From Calcarisporiella thermophila CBS 279.70 (lineage: Eukaryota; Calcarisporiellomycota), in assembly GCF_041956535.1 (NCBI RefSeq), contig NW_027192199.1:434001-498000 (forward strand): DNA of 64,000 bases, written 5' to 3'. Below the pieces are notes generated by a model. It saw only the letters and a list, made by a program, of their open reading frames with translations, searched no databases and was not told where the DNA came from. This document shows positions 17,275 through 29,061 of the stretch, one piece after another. How positions within the stretch are numbered: position 1 is the stretch's first letter; the number at the start of each line of letters is the position of its first letter. The position numbers and the translations under genes are program-made.

Positions 17275-18854
17275 ATGACACCGAGGGATCTGACGATACA
17301 AATCGAGAGCCTTATTGTGAAGCTTAAACGACGGTATGTGTTCGGATTAGTTTTTAATCTAGGTCGCGATTTTTACCATTGTCTGACCCATTATCACAGT
17401 CAAATCGTAGGCTCTTTCAATGTGGCGATTGAAACGGCCATGTTAATGCGGAAAGTGGTATCCCAATCGCGATGGAATCGTGTCAACCAAATTATTGCAA
17501 TAGTCAAGGATGTAGGAATTCGACTTATGGAGGCACAACCTCGAGGTATTTTCAGTGCCCCAATCACTGTTAGCATTTTAAACCTCTAATACGAGATCAA
17601 TAATATTCTCGGTTAATCTTAGAGCTGGCAGTTGGGAATATTGTGCGCCGAGTCCTTCATTTGATTCGTGAAGAAACTCACACTATTTTAGAAGATGAGA
17701 CACCCGCCTCTCCTGCAACTGCCGTACCTGCTTCCTCCGCTCCTCTCCGCACTCTCACAACATCGTCCTCGATGCTTAACCTCCTTGAGGCTGGTGACCA
17801 GGAAGAGGAGGATTTTAATCCAAATACTTATAATTTGAAGCCAATGATCATTCAGGCGATACAAGAAATGATCGATGAACTGGAAACCGTATATTCCAAT
17901 ATCGCAAAAGAGGCAATGGACCATATTCATTCGAAGTAATTACGCTGACTTGAGATCTAAGTGTTTCCACGAGACAATTAATAATGATCATTTTATAGTG
18001 AAGTCATCATGACGTTGAGTATGTCGCGCACAGTACGCGAATTCCTGCTCTTTGCCGCCAAGAAACGCAAGTTTTCCGTCATAGTTGCGGAGACATGTCC
18101 CTCGTAAGTTGGTTCTCCTCAATCATTATTATACAAACCAAATATCCAACTATTGATAAAAATTCTCCAGATATCTTGGCCACGAACTCGCGCGTACACT
18201 AGCTAAAGCCGGTATCCAAACAACTATTATTCCTGACTCGGCCATCTTTGCTTTCATGGCCCGTGTAAATAAAGTCATTCTAGGGACACACGCCGGTACT
18301 TCACATACTCTATGCTTATATTTAACACCATGATGCTTACTGCCTCTCAACTTTTCCGATTAGTGCTTGCCAACGGGGGGCTAATTGCCGTCAGTGGAAG
18401 TCAAATGCTTGCGGCGGCGGCTAAGCACCACTCGACACCTGTTGTAGTTGTGACCGGATTATACAAACTCTCACCGCTCTATCCATACAACGTCGATTCG
18501 TTCAATCTCTGCGTTGCACCGGATCGAGTCTTGAGTTTTACTGAGGGTATGTAATGAACTCTTTGTACGCTCGAAATATGCATCAGTCCGTAAATACATG
18601 TGTATGTTTGTAGAAAAAATCATGGAGAAAGTGGACGCACTTAACCCCTACTATGACTATGTCCCTCCTGAACATGTCGATCTGTTTGTAACAAACATGG
18701 GTGGTCATCCGCCAAGCTATTTATATAGGTAAGCATATATCACTTTGCTATCTTATTGAAGTATATTGAATATTTTCTTACAATTTTTTTTTTGTTATAC
18801 AGGCTATTGAGAGAACAATACGATGTGTTGGATACAGATCTTTCACGGGACTGA
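17275..18854 (+). CDS. GCD7: Translation initiation factor eIF2B subunit beta
   Basis: Eight exons (17275-17333, 17400-17545, 17623-17935, 17999-18103, 18171-18295, 18364-18546, 18614-18728, 18803-18854) encode 365 residues with an unbroken frame. eIF2B is the guanine-nucleotide exchange factor for eIF2; the alpha, beta and delta regulatory subunits share the fold seen here. Diagnostic segments are [15 protein letters not shown], the loop [48 protein letters not shown] and the beta-type C-terminus [15 protein letters not shown]. The beta subunit is favoured over alpha and delta by the combination of HHSTP and the DYVPPE tail. Start is the ATG preceding [12 protein letters not shown]; an upstream non-ATG extension is not supported. 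Confidence 0.94.
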
Positions 18855-19181
18855 AGAAAAATTATGGCATTTTTTATCGAAAATTTTTCTTATTGTTAAG
18901 ACACTAGAGTCCAAGTTATTCTGCTTAAAAATTATATGATTTAACTATACAAACGAAGTAACAAAAAAGAACACATTATCTCTCTCGCAAGTATACTTTT
19001 CAAGAAGGCATTGATACGAATTTTAACATAAGCAAAAGGGATAAAAATCTGAATGTAATTTCTAAAATTAAACATCGTTATCAAATTCGGGTGGCAAACT
19101 TAGTCACAATATAAGAATGTGGCTTGGTCAATAAACAAAGAAATAAACAGTTGCCGAGAGAAAGAGATTTACTACAAAATA
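18855..19181. other. Intergenic region eIF2B beta / mL41
   Basis: 327 bp between a stop codon and the next start codon on the same strand. It holds the terminator of the upstream gene and the promoter of mL41. Nothing else is recognised. Confidence 0.55.
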
Positions 19182-19605
19182 ATGTTTGGTGTTATTCGAG
19201 GAATCTATCGTGGTGCATCACGAGAGCCACTCACCTCCAAAAGGGGGCACAATTTCTACAAAGGTAACCTTCCGATATTCCGATGTTCCATGACCTCATT
19301 TCCTCAATAGGGAGATTCCAATATAATGAACTAATATCATTCAATTCGATATGCAGGCAAAGGAACGGGTGCAATGGGATGGCATACACGGCGAGGTGGA
19401 TATCGTATTGATTGGAGTAAGGTGCGAAATTTTGTAGTGCCTGATATGACAAACTGCAAGGTAACTAGCCTCGCCCGGATCCATCTGAGTCAGTATTGGA
19501 TTGATGATTTTTGTCTTATAGCTTGCCCCATACGTCTCCCGCGAAACTCAAAAGCTCAAGCACACAATATCCCCACAAGATTTCCTGAATAAGCCGTCAG
19601 CATAA
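19182..19605 (+). CDS. MRPL27: Mitochondrial large-subunit ribosomal protein mL41
   Basis: Three exons (19182-19263, 19357-19460, 19522-19605) encode 89 residues. The conserved core LTSKRGHNFYKGKGTGAMG, then HTRRGGYRIDW and FVVPDMTNCKLAPYVS, aligns with yeast MRPL27 and human MRPL41 (mL41). The basic N-terminus is consistent with mitochondrial import and ribosome binding. The protein is shorter than yeast MRPL27 (146 residues), mainly because it lacks the long C-terminal extension. It is convergent with the PhoD-like phosphatase gene. Confidence 0.9.
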
Positions 19606-19871
19606 ACTTCTCCTTTTGTGTAATAAATAGTCTTCATTATTTCTAATGCCATCAGCATTTAGCCCTAAAAATTAAACATATTGAAGAGTTCATCAAAAAA
19701 AAAAAGATTTAAGGTACCATCGCTCTATACAAAAATAAAAACAGTGACAATGAAAAAGAAAAAAATCGACAGGAAAATAGGAGGAATTAGGTATAAATAG
19801 CCTGAGTTGATAAAATAGAATAAAAAAACATGTTTCGCAGTGAGAATATAAAAAAATAATAGTTGATATCT

Positions 19872-21732
19872 TTACGGCAGTACTTTTGTACCCACTACCT
19901 CGTATTCCCATACTGGCTCCTCGCCCTCCTCTCCAACGTACAAGCGATACCAAAATCTTGGTGGTACCGCCTCAGTGTCGACATCAAAGATAGCATATTT
20001 CATATTCCCAACGCGTCTGTAATAGATCATCTCATCTGTGCCCTCACTTTTGCGTTCTTTGTAAGTGGAAACTCCGGGAAAATAGAACTGATTCACTGGG
20101 GAGGTTGAAAAGTCGATCATTCCATGTGGCAATCTCGTCACTGCAACTTCGTGGCGATCTCCCGACAGAAAATGAAGATTGGGAACATCCTTTAAAAACT
20201 CTAGTAGCTCCTCGCGTTCCTTTAAGTAGCCACCCCATGTATCCTTACTGGCATCGGGGCCACGCCAATTACGAGTGAGTGGCACGCTACTTATCACAAA
20301 TTTGAAAGTTGCTGTTTGATTGACGTCACGCGCCCATGTTTTGAAAATTTCCTTTTGTCTTTCGCCTAGCATCGTTTTCTGCGGGGTGTCAGGCTCAATC
20401 GCTGGAGAACGATAGCGCCGGGTATCCAAGAAGAAGAAAGCGATATCGCCATAACTATAATTGAAGTAGGCAGTGTCCGAGACAAGCGGGTCTCCATTTG
20501 GCAACCCTTGGTACTCCATGAATGCCTTCATCGCGCTTGTCATTGGATCCCGATCCCTCGAATCCCAGTTGTTGAAAATCTCATGATCGTCATAGACATG
20601 CAATGATGGCGTACGTTCATAGATCTGTTGATATTCAGGAGACCCATAGATTTGGCGGTAAAGAAGGCGATAGTTTTCGGTTGAAGAGCCGAAGAAGAAC
20701 GGAACATCTTGTAGTTTTTGAAAATTATTCAAAAATCTGCATATTCCTCTAAATTTATAGCTTACCTGCGTAAATAAAATCTCCCAGGAATATTAGTAGA
20801 TCCATTTTATGCTTGCCCATCTTCTTGAATCCTTTTACCCCCTCGTGTATGAATGGTCCCGGGTATGGGAAGTTGAGCTTGATACAACTTCCACTTCCAA
20901 AGCGCAATCGAGTGGGCTGTCCTGCGGGGGGAGCAGTTTTAAATGCGCAGTTTCTTTCAATTTGCTTTGGCATATCAAGTACATTATCCTCCTCGTCCAC
21001 TATACGCCACTCATATGAAGTCAATGGAGAAAGTCCAACTAAGGTCCCAGTAGCAGTATAGTCATTTTCAGGCTCGATATCTAGCAACGGCCCTCGTGTC
21101 CATTCCTTTTCTGCCTCTAGTGTTCGATAATCCACGCGTACTTTGGTGTGATTTCCGCCGAATCTAGGATATCGCACGAACACACGCGCATAGGTGTCGG
21201 AAACTAATCCAACCCGTGTAAATGCAAGATCATGATTTCGAAAAATGAAATGATCCCGGAACGTGAAATCAAGAAGCATGATGAACAATATTAGATTGAT
21301 AATCGAAGCAATGGAGTGATACCGTCGCCAAAAATTTTGATTATGATTAGGACGAGGGGTATATCTGCCTTTAAAATCTATCTTGCTATCAATATCTGTA
21401 GGGGGCACGGGCTTACGATTCCGGGCTTGGCGAGATTCAACAGAGGTGGAGGAACCGTTCATTGTATCTATCGCAGCAACGGAGCTGTCATTATTATATT
21501 CCTTATCAATATAAGGTACGGTTGTAGATCGACTCCGGAGCCATAAACTGAAATAAATTACAGCCAACAACACATTCGTTCTAAAAAACCAAGGACTTGG
21601 AAGCCTGTGATGAATTGAAATTAGATTTCTAAGCAATCCAGGGTGCAATGTGTTAATTTACCATCTCAGGTAAAAATAGGAGAGAAACTGATAAAATGAG
21701 GAAATGAAAAGAAGAAATTTTGGATGCCTCAT
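19872..21732 (-). CDS. PhoD-like phosphatase with N-terminal membrane segments
   Basis: Three exons (21732-21662, 21604-20766, 20707-19872) encode 581 residues. Two hydrophobic segments lie near the N-terminus (VLLAVIYFSLWL and INLILFIMLLDFTF), suggesting a type II or hairpin membrane anchor. The phosphodiesterase/phosphatase domain follows, with the PhoD signatures FGSGSC, LLIFLGDFIYAD, the histidine motif VYDDHEIFNNW, YFFLDTRRYRS-like block and the terminal metal-binding segment LSGDRHE. PhoD enzymes hydrolyse phosphomonoesters or diesters using Fe/Ca or similar metals; substrate here is unknown. The 58-nt second intron (20765-20708) was chosen because it restores the YAD-VPFFFG junction found across fungal homologues; a nearer acceptor would give a 29-nt intron and the wrong frame. 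The short first exon is supported by frame and by a normal GT-AG intron. Confidence 0.9.
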
Positions 21733-22542
21733 GGTGAAAATGATGAAAGAGGATATAGCTAAGAAACAGTGCTCTATTCTACTTAGCTAGTCTTATGAAA
21801 ACCTGCAAATCTACTTTCAATTTTCGCCACAGAATCTAGAAATAGCTTGCCCCAATTGTACAATAAAAACGAAGCAGAATTCGCTGTCACCCTCTCCCGA
21901 GTATACATCTAGATTGTGGTATTACGTTTGGTTTCGGATACTTTACAGACTAGAGTGACTTATTATCTACCATGTTTTCTGCAAAACAGTTAGTGATAGG
22001 CTGTATTTCAAAGCACCTACATGCCACAACTTAAGTATCCTATCGATTGTTGATATACCAAAAAAAAAGGATCTAATTAAACACTGTTTAAAGGGGTTTA
22101 CGAGGCCAAGACCAAACTTTCGTAGGTACTGTATACCATATTCTACGAAAATACTAGATATTTGAAAATTTAACAATTAGAAAAGTATTATTGCGAGTCT
22201 ATTATCGACAAAACATAAAATGAGACGGATAATCATTACTTAAGTGTACTAAGAAAGCGAAGGTACAATCTCACGTAAATTAACAAGGATTACAAAACTA
22301 TCAAAAGGGAGTTTGCCAGCGATTGCTCAAGTGAAAGTATAAAGTTAAATAGGTGGGGAAATAAGGATGAATACGAAAATAGAAGGGGAAAAGAGGGCGT
22401 GCAAGTTACATGAATATTTTCTATCGCAACCAGTGAAATAATATAGCAATCGCTTTTTTAAGTTTATTGAAGAACAAAGATAGAATCTTGCACTCTGATA
22501 TCGACTTATCATCTATAGAATATAGATTCTATTAGACTGGGA
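21733..22542. other. Intergenic region upstream of the PhoD-like gene
   Basis: 810 bp between the PhoD-like start codon and the stop codon of the orphan gene on the same strand. It holds the phosphatase promoter. No coding-like frame or RNA gene is seen. Confidence 0.55.
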
Positions 22543-23262
22543 TTATAAAATGAAAACCGTGCTCTTAATCTTACGCGTATCACTATTGTGGCCAGGCCAG
22601 TAAGATAGAGAGAAGAAGTTCGTCCGCCCTGGCTTTTCCTGGTGCTTAGGTGGGCTCCCCTGATATCTCATAAACTTCCTCTTTTCATCATGACCAAGTT
22701 TACTAGTTTGAACCGGGGGAATAACCTGGTTTGGTAGTGGGAGCTCGGCTACAGGAAGAAAGACACTGTCGTTATGGTACGGGAACGCAAGCGGCCGGTG
22801 GTAATTTTCGGGAAGGGTCACAACTGGGACAGAGGTGGGATAGCGTGTCTGGCGAAAATGGTTTGGGGTTGACAAGCATATTCTCGGAGTGAATGAAGCC
22901 ACGGTGGACTCGCGCGAAATAAAGCTATCCATAGAGGAAGAGCTTAGCGAGGAAAGCTTGGCGCGAAGTACGTCTGAATGACACGGTGGTGATTGCTTCA
23001 AAATGATGAATACTGCTTCGTATGGTCGCGTAAATAAAGGTTCCTTTCTCGCCTCTTCAGAATATTTAGCATGGAGTACAAACGAACGAGCTAACGGTGA
23101 AATATGAAGCCTAGGGGGCACGGCCAGCGCAACCTTTTCAGGCGTTCGCATTTCATTTCCGCTAACCAGGCTTAAATCTCCAGGTGCCATGATCTCTGAC
23201 GTGAGGGAATGTAAAGAACATGTGGATTTGGTCGAGAAAGACGAAGCATAAATATTGGACAT
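22543..23262 (-). CDS. Hypothetical single-exon protein, 239 residues
   Basis: One uninterrupted open frame on the minus strand. The first in-frame ATG (23262) gives a protein beginning MSNIYASSFSTKSTCS. It is Ser/Pro/His-rich and hydrophilic, with a run of serines (SLSSSSMDS) and several S/T-P sites, and ends KIKSTVFIL. No membrane segment, catalytic motif or repeat is seen, so it is probably largely disordered. An unbroken frame of this length in AT-rich sequence is unlikely by chance, and the region has higher GC than its flanks, which supports coding. It lacks introns, unlike almost all neighbours. Function is not recognised. Confidence 0.6.
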   Translation of the reverse strand: MSNIYASSFSTKSTCSLHSLTSEIMAPGDLSLVSGNEMRTPEKVALAVPPRLHISPLARSFVLHAKYSEEARKEPLFTRPYEAVFIILKQSPPCHSDVLRAKLSSLSSSSMDSFISRESTVASFTPRICLSTPNHFRQTRYPTSVPVVTLPENYHRPLAFPYHNDSVFLPVAELPLPNQVIPPVQTSKLGHDEKRKFMRYQGSPPKHQEKPGRTNFFSLSYWPGHNSDTRKIKSTVFIL

Positions 23263-24320
23263 TATACAAATGAAAGTGGAAATTACAAAGGGCAATTGCA
23301 ATAAGGGGTAGAGGAAAACCGGAGGAAAAAGGGAATACAAAAGAATATTAATATAGAGTTAAATAAAGCTGTTAAATGGTGAAATATGAAATGTGTTCTT
23401 CTTTTAAGCGCAATGTGCAACCCTGTGCAAATGTCGTTATTAATGATGAGAGGACATACTTGCAGGTTTTTTCTAACGGCTGAGCTGCCTCAATAGGAAT
23501 CAATTAAATAGGATATTAATTAACTATTTGCCACCAAATTTCTCGGATGCCGAAAAAGCATTACCTGAATTTGCGCATTCCCTATGGCACTATCTCATTT
23601 GCTTCAGCATGCGATCCAACCTCCTTGCAGTCGTAACTACTTCGTCCCCCTTTTGTCATTCCGAACATTTATAAGCGGACAGGCATTAAGACTGCAGTGT
23701 TCAGAGCTGTTGCTCTCGTAATGTATTGCTAAGAAACCGATTAGTCACACCTTACCTCATTATCTTTTATTTTCGCCAAATAACACATCCATTTGGATTT
23801 GGCTAGGACGTAATGGTCACTTATTTCCTATACAACTGATCCATTTTTATGTATCCTACTAATATTTACTAAGGTGGTATTGAGGATCATTCCGCCCTTA
23901 AGGTAAAGGATAAGTTGAAGTGCGCGATAATATAACGTGAAGGATCTTTAACATGAAAAGGTATATGAGGTCTGCCCGAATTCTATAATGATGCTGGACA
24001 GCATTAGACTTTCAAACGTAGCCTGCAAGGTTTATTTAATTCCTCACCAAGATGCAAGGAGCGACATATGCTAAGAGGAGCTTGCCTTAATCGTATCTAC
24101 GCTAATGCACCAAGTGTGACGTAATGGATTAAAATGCGTTGTAAAACGAGGATAAAACTAAGCCTTGTTAAGATGTGAAATAAAGAAATACAATGTATTG
24201 AAATAAATCTCAAATAACTTAATGAATAAGTATTAAAGCGTATGGGATAATGAGAAATATATGTATAAAATTTCATTGAAGTCTTCTCTCCAACATCGCT
24301 ACTTACATCCTCAGAGTTCC
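23263..24320. other. Intergenic region, no gene seen
   Basis: About 1.06 kb between the orphan gene start and the K+ channel stop codon, both on the minus strand. I see no coding frame, tRNA or repeat. It should include the orphan gene's promoter and the channel terminator. Confidence 0.55.
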
Positions 24321-27300
24321 TTATGATATGCGTTTCAGCACATAGATCAAATCCGATGCTTTCAATACGATTCCCCCTAGCGGATTCGTATACACGAATG
24401 GATAATCATTTGCCAGCATGCATTTATCCACATCGCGATAGAGCCCGATTGGGATCATCCCCTGGTTCAAACATAACTCCATGAACAAATCTGCATAGGT
24501 CTTTCCCACCATAGCAGGAGGCATCTCGAGGGTGCATAAATAGGAGGGATCTACCCCAAGCTCTGAGTCAAGCTCAACGGACCCCTGGTAACGTACTCCA
24601 CACAGTAGTCGTACCACTTCGACCACGGCTGGTTTATGGAATGCTTGGAAGAGCAAGTGATCCAACAGGCTTCCCGAAAATGCTCCACCCGAGGCGTAGA
24701 TTGTGGAATGAAAGATATCGCATGGGATGCGCTGGCGCTCCATCAAATGCAAGAACCGAATGCTGGTCGGGTCCAGTAGATCTACCATTACACGTTTATT
24801 GGCTTGGAATAGAGAAGTAGGAGGCATGTCAATGCCTTCCATATTCAAAGTCGCCGATTGGGTATTCTCAAAGGAGGCTCCAAGCGCTATAATTTGCTCC
24901 ACTAAATGCCCAATCATAATTGCACTGCTGTCCGCGTATACATCCTTCGTCTGACCAGAACTAAACTGGGCCATGACCACTATCTCTCTCGCGCCTATCG
25001 CCCCCGCTCTTACCAAGTCGCTCTTTTTCCTGCAGTCGCCAACAACCCAGAAAACTCTGGGGAACATATGAAGATGCATGAACTCTTCTTCAGATGGCGG
25101 AGTGGATCGGAGTACAACCACGTCATAGAATTCATTCGCAATAAGATGTCGTGAGCGCAAAGTGCATACGAAGCGAAACAATTCACCCTCTCCCGCACAC
25201 ACTGTGATGTGATCACGCATTTCGCTCGCGCTCTCGATCACAATCATCTCCACTGAGAGGGGCGGATTTTTTAACAAGTAGCACAAGGGGACTTTCGCGT
25301 CAACATAAGGTGGAACAGGAAGTCCTATGTACATATCCTCAGAGGAAAAATTGCTTGCGTATGACAATGTCTTGGGAATGGGCTCTAGGGGATCAGAATA
25401 TACTGTCTGCTGAGGTTTTGGGGAGTCACTCTGGAGGCCAAGGAAAGGCTGCAAGAGTGGACTGCGAAGTATTGTCTTGTTGCGGCCTAATCCGCTCATG
25501 TCGGGCCGTGACCCTTGCCCGGAATATCTCCGGAGATGATTGACTTGTTGTTGGAGGGATGCATAACTAGGGTTAGAATTGACGGATTGTTCAAATTGCA
25601 AAGTATCCTAATTAATAAAAAAAGGGAAAGATTTTTATCCACCAGTATCTATGATTAAGGTGTAAAAAAAATGATCCTACCAACTCGGCAATATAGTCGA
25701 TTTCTCGAGGGCAATGGGCAATATAGATTAGCTCATCCCCGCTTTGCAGCTTATATTTGTCACCAGGATTGAGTACGAGATGATAGCCGTCATAGCGCTC
25801 CATGAAAATATTAGCTGCAATAAGGATCACCTGAAATTCATTATAGATATACTGGAATAGAAAGTAAGATATTAGTACTAAGACCTCTAGGATGTGATGT
25901 TATGAACAGTTTTGTTCATTTACCCATGAAATTTGCGAAAAGGTAAGCCCAACAAACACGGGATTGACAGGTCCTACATAAATCTCGTTTCCAAAACCAT
26001 CACCTAATAGAAACAGCAAGTGATTGTATTTGAGACCTCACTAGTTATTTGAAATTTACTCTTATGCCCTCTTCTCTTACCATATTGCGCTTCCCACGGC
26101 TCTCTAATTTTGCCCGTCGAATCATTTTGATACAACAAATTCACAAGCAGGGTTGCCGATCCACGGTACAAACAATTGTACGCTAGGAGCACCTGCTTGT
26201 ATTCTTCCACGCACAGTACTTCTCGTGCCATTTTTTGGAAAGCTTCGGTCGAGGGTCGAAGGTTGTACGTATAAATTGGGGCGGAGGAATGCACGTGAAA
26301 AGCCCAAGTCCTTAGTGTGTTGTGCTCGTCCTCTTCTACAGGGTTTTGAGCATTTGTATCCGCAATGATGAAGATAGCCTGGGCATACTTTGCGTTGGCA
26401 CGTCGTAAGTCGTTTTCGTCTAGGGCCGAACCATGGAGAAAAGTGACCCGGCTACGGTACAGAGGAGTTTCTGCTAAACTTTTAATCTCCTTTGAGGGCT
26501 TATTGCGGAGCATAAATACAACACGTAGGTCGTTCACTGTGTACTCTGAATGTAGGAACCCTTTGAGAACGTCAACTACAGATTGGAGGTCATTAAACGC
26601 TCCGCAGACAATCACATATGGGTTGCGACCACGGGCATATGCTCCGCCACCCTCTGTTGGTTTAGAGATTAGATTAATTTTTTTTTTGGATGCGAATAAA
26701 GAGTGCACCGTCAACTGACCTTTTCGTTGCCTAAAAGCGTCTACAGTGGACCCAATCAGCCCGGGGAGCACTGAGAGCACGATGACAATCATAAGCATAA
26801 TCACGACTTTGGCTGGTGAGGATTTTGGAGCATAATCGCCATATCCCACTGTTGAAATGGTAATCATGATAATATATCTACCCCGTACATATAATCACAA
26901 ATTAGTTTCCTGCACACTAAATTTAGCAGAGAAATATCCTACAGAGAATCCAACAAGGTATACGGTATTGGAGGATCTGCGAATACCAGCTCGCAGTATT
27001 GAAACGCGCAGAGACCACTATATATAATGGCGGCAATATTGGTGATAAGAGTGATCAAATTACCAGTAGCGGAATCAATAAAATTGGTGGACGCTATTCA
27101 TTGGGATATCGAGTGAGCCCTCATCTTTCAATGTTAAATTTACAACGAATCATACATGCGTTCTCGATATCCATTCGTAGAGACAGTGCCTTTTGAAGTC
27201 TTGAAACAACAACCCAACTTCGAATCCAATAGGGTACTGTAATATAAAAACGTGGAAAATGTTCATCCTTATTCGTGATCAAGCCAACAATAGTTACACT

Positions 27301-28769
27301 TACCATAAAGAAATTCCCCATTGATGACGAAGAGTGATACAATAAAGGGAACAATGGTAATAATATCAATAAGTAAATAAATACTTAAAATTTTTTTCCA
27401 CCGATTATCACTAAACATGATGCCTTTTAGAATGAAGATTATTAGTAGAAAACACAAGCGCCAAAAAGAAAAAAAAGATATTTACGGGTGATAAGGGACA
27501 GGAGGTTCCAGAAGCTCATCGCCACTGCAATAATCCTATAGATTGAAAGAAAAATAAGATTAGAGCTTAAGAAAGGAGAGGACATATCCATTACCAGAAG
27601 AATCTAGGGCGATCAATAAAGAGAAATGTGGGGTTGAGGTTTTGAGTTGGTTTGCGGAAAGCGATCTCAACCAAATACAAGATACTAAATACATGAATGA
27701 TCAACCAAAGTGGGCTTAACATCTTGAGAGAAAACGCCACAGGCTTACCAAAAGATCAAATCGACGAGGAGATCAATTATAACCTATTCGAAGAGGGTAA
27801 GGGAATAGAATATTAATGGTATCGGGAATATGGTCGTTACTTACAAACATAATAATTCGCTCTTTGCTTTGGAGGAGTTCGCTCAGTTTGGTACGGTACA
27901 TATCAAAGTCGAACATGAGAGAAACCCAGGAGAGAAAGGTATTAAAGTTGCCGCCCTTTTCACTTTATGAACAATAAGGGATTAGGGGAGGGGAGGATAT
28001 GGAGAGCGGTATTTAATTAGTCTTACGGCAACCGCTGCTCCAACTTGTGCAACTGATACGCTTTGCGCACTTGATCAAATGATTTTACGTTCGTGTCCCA
28101 ATATTTCTTTAGTGGCCCTATTTTCCTACTTAGCTGCGCAACCATTTTATCTTCAGAGCTAGATACAACAAAGGTTGACATAAGTCGCAAAAACGAGATG
28201 CCCCATGATAGATTTTTTCACTTCAATAATACTCGTGTGTTATGTACAATAAAAACAAAAACCTACTTTTCATCGATCGCCTCCATGATATATTCGCCAA
28301 CTTTCGACCTATTTTCCCCTAATGTTCGCAACCTAACCAGCGGGTTTGGCTTCCTATGTTGGATGTTTCGTTCCGTCGGGGATCTCTGAAATGACCGTGG
28401 CAGGATTGAATCTTCCGGGGTCACATTCCCGATAGATATTCTCCCTAACGAGGCACGGCGTGAAACAGAGCTTATCATGCTCTGTCTTCTTAGGTCATCG
28501 TTACTGGTTGAAATGAGGGGACCAGATGGATGATGAGAGGCATAATTGTTATAAATGTTGCCATTAGAGAACTCAGAGGATGAGCTACGCCTTCTCCGAG
28601 CTTGCAGCGATGTGACTCTAGAGTGATCCACATCGGTTTGTGAATAGCGGGAAGACGGTAGCGAAAAGGGAGCGGAAACGGAGTCTTCCAGAGGATGTGT
28701 AATTGAAACATTGGGGCGAGAACTATCAGAGTCAACAGAAATAGTCATATCATCGCTCCGATGAGCCAT
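24321..28769 (-). CDS. Slo/BK-like potassium channel with RCK domains
   Basis: Thirteen exons encode 1204 residues: 28769-28267, 28158-28027, 27962-27845, 27783-27749, 27684-27595, 27535-27486, 27423-27304, 27236-27156, 27093-26943, 26877-26081, 26003-25924, 25851-25681 and 25607-24321. Exon 4 is only 35 nt. After a Ser-rich cytosolic N-terminus (about 170 residues) come S1-S4 with a basic S4 (WIRSWVVVSRLQKALSLR), S5, the selectivity filter TVGYGD (about 436-441) and S6. Two RCK modules follow: NPYVIVCGAF starts RCK1, and VMVDLLDPTSIRFL lies in RCK2. The arrangement matches Slo-type channels, but the acidic Ca2+ bowl that follows this RCK2 segment in animal Slo1 is absent, so Ca2+ gating by that site is not expected. 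Plasma or vacuolar membrane location is unknown. Confidence 0.93.
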
Positions 28770-29061
28770 GGTGCAGAAATTGATCTATCGCCGGGCGAGA
28801 AGGCCGTGGTATGCTAAATATACATTTCAAGATACCCTTGAGTTTATAACTACTCGTTCTAGATACATATCGGACTCTGAAATTCCCATTACACTAAATT
28901 TCCACTCCTATAATTCCAAGCAGATCGCATTTGATAAAGTTTTATATACACTAAATAAAGATTAGCCCAAACAAACACAAAGGGAGAAGGGCTCTGTGAA
29001 AGAAGCCAAAATGGAGAAACAACAATAAAGCCGAATGACGTGGGATCCGGCGGCCCTCGCA

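Noticed and set aside
20737-20765. A 29-nt intron in the PhoD-like gene
   Set aside because: Too short and out of frame; a 58-nt intron ending at 20708 restores the conserved YAD-VPFFF junction.
27715-27748. A 26-34 nt intron after the channel's S1 exon
   Set aside because: Far shorter than all other introns; the next acceptor (27685) gives a normal 64-nt intron and the expected DLIFCILYLVEI helix.
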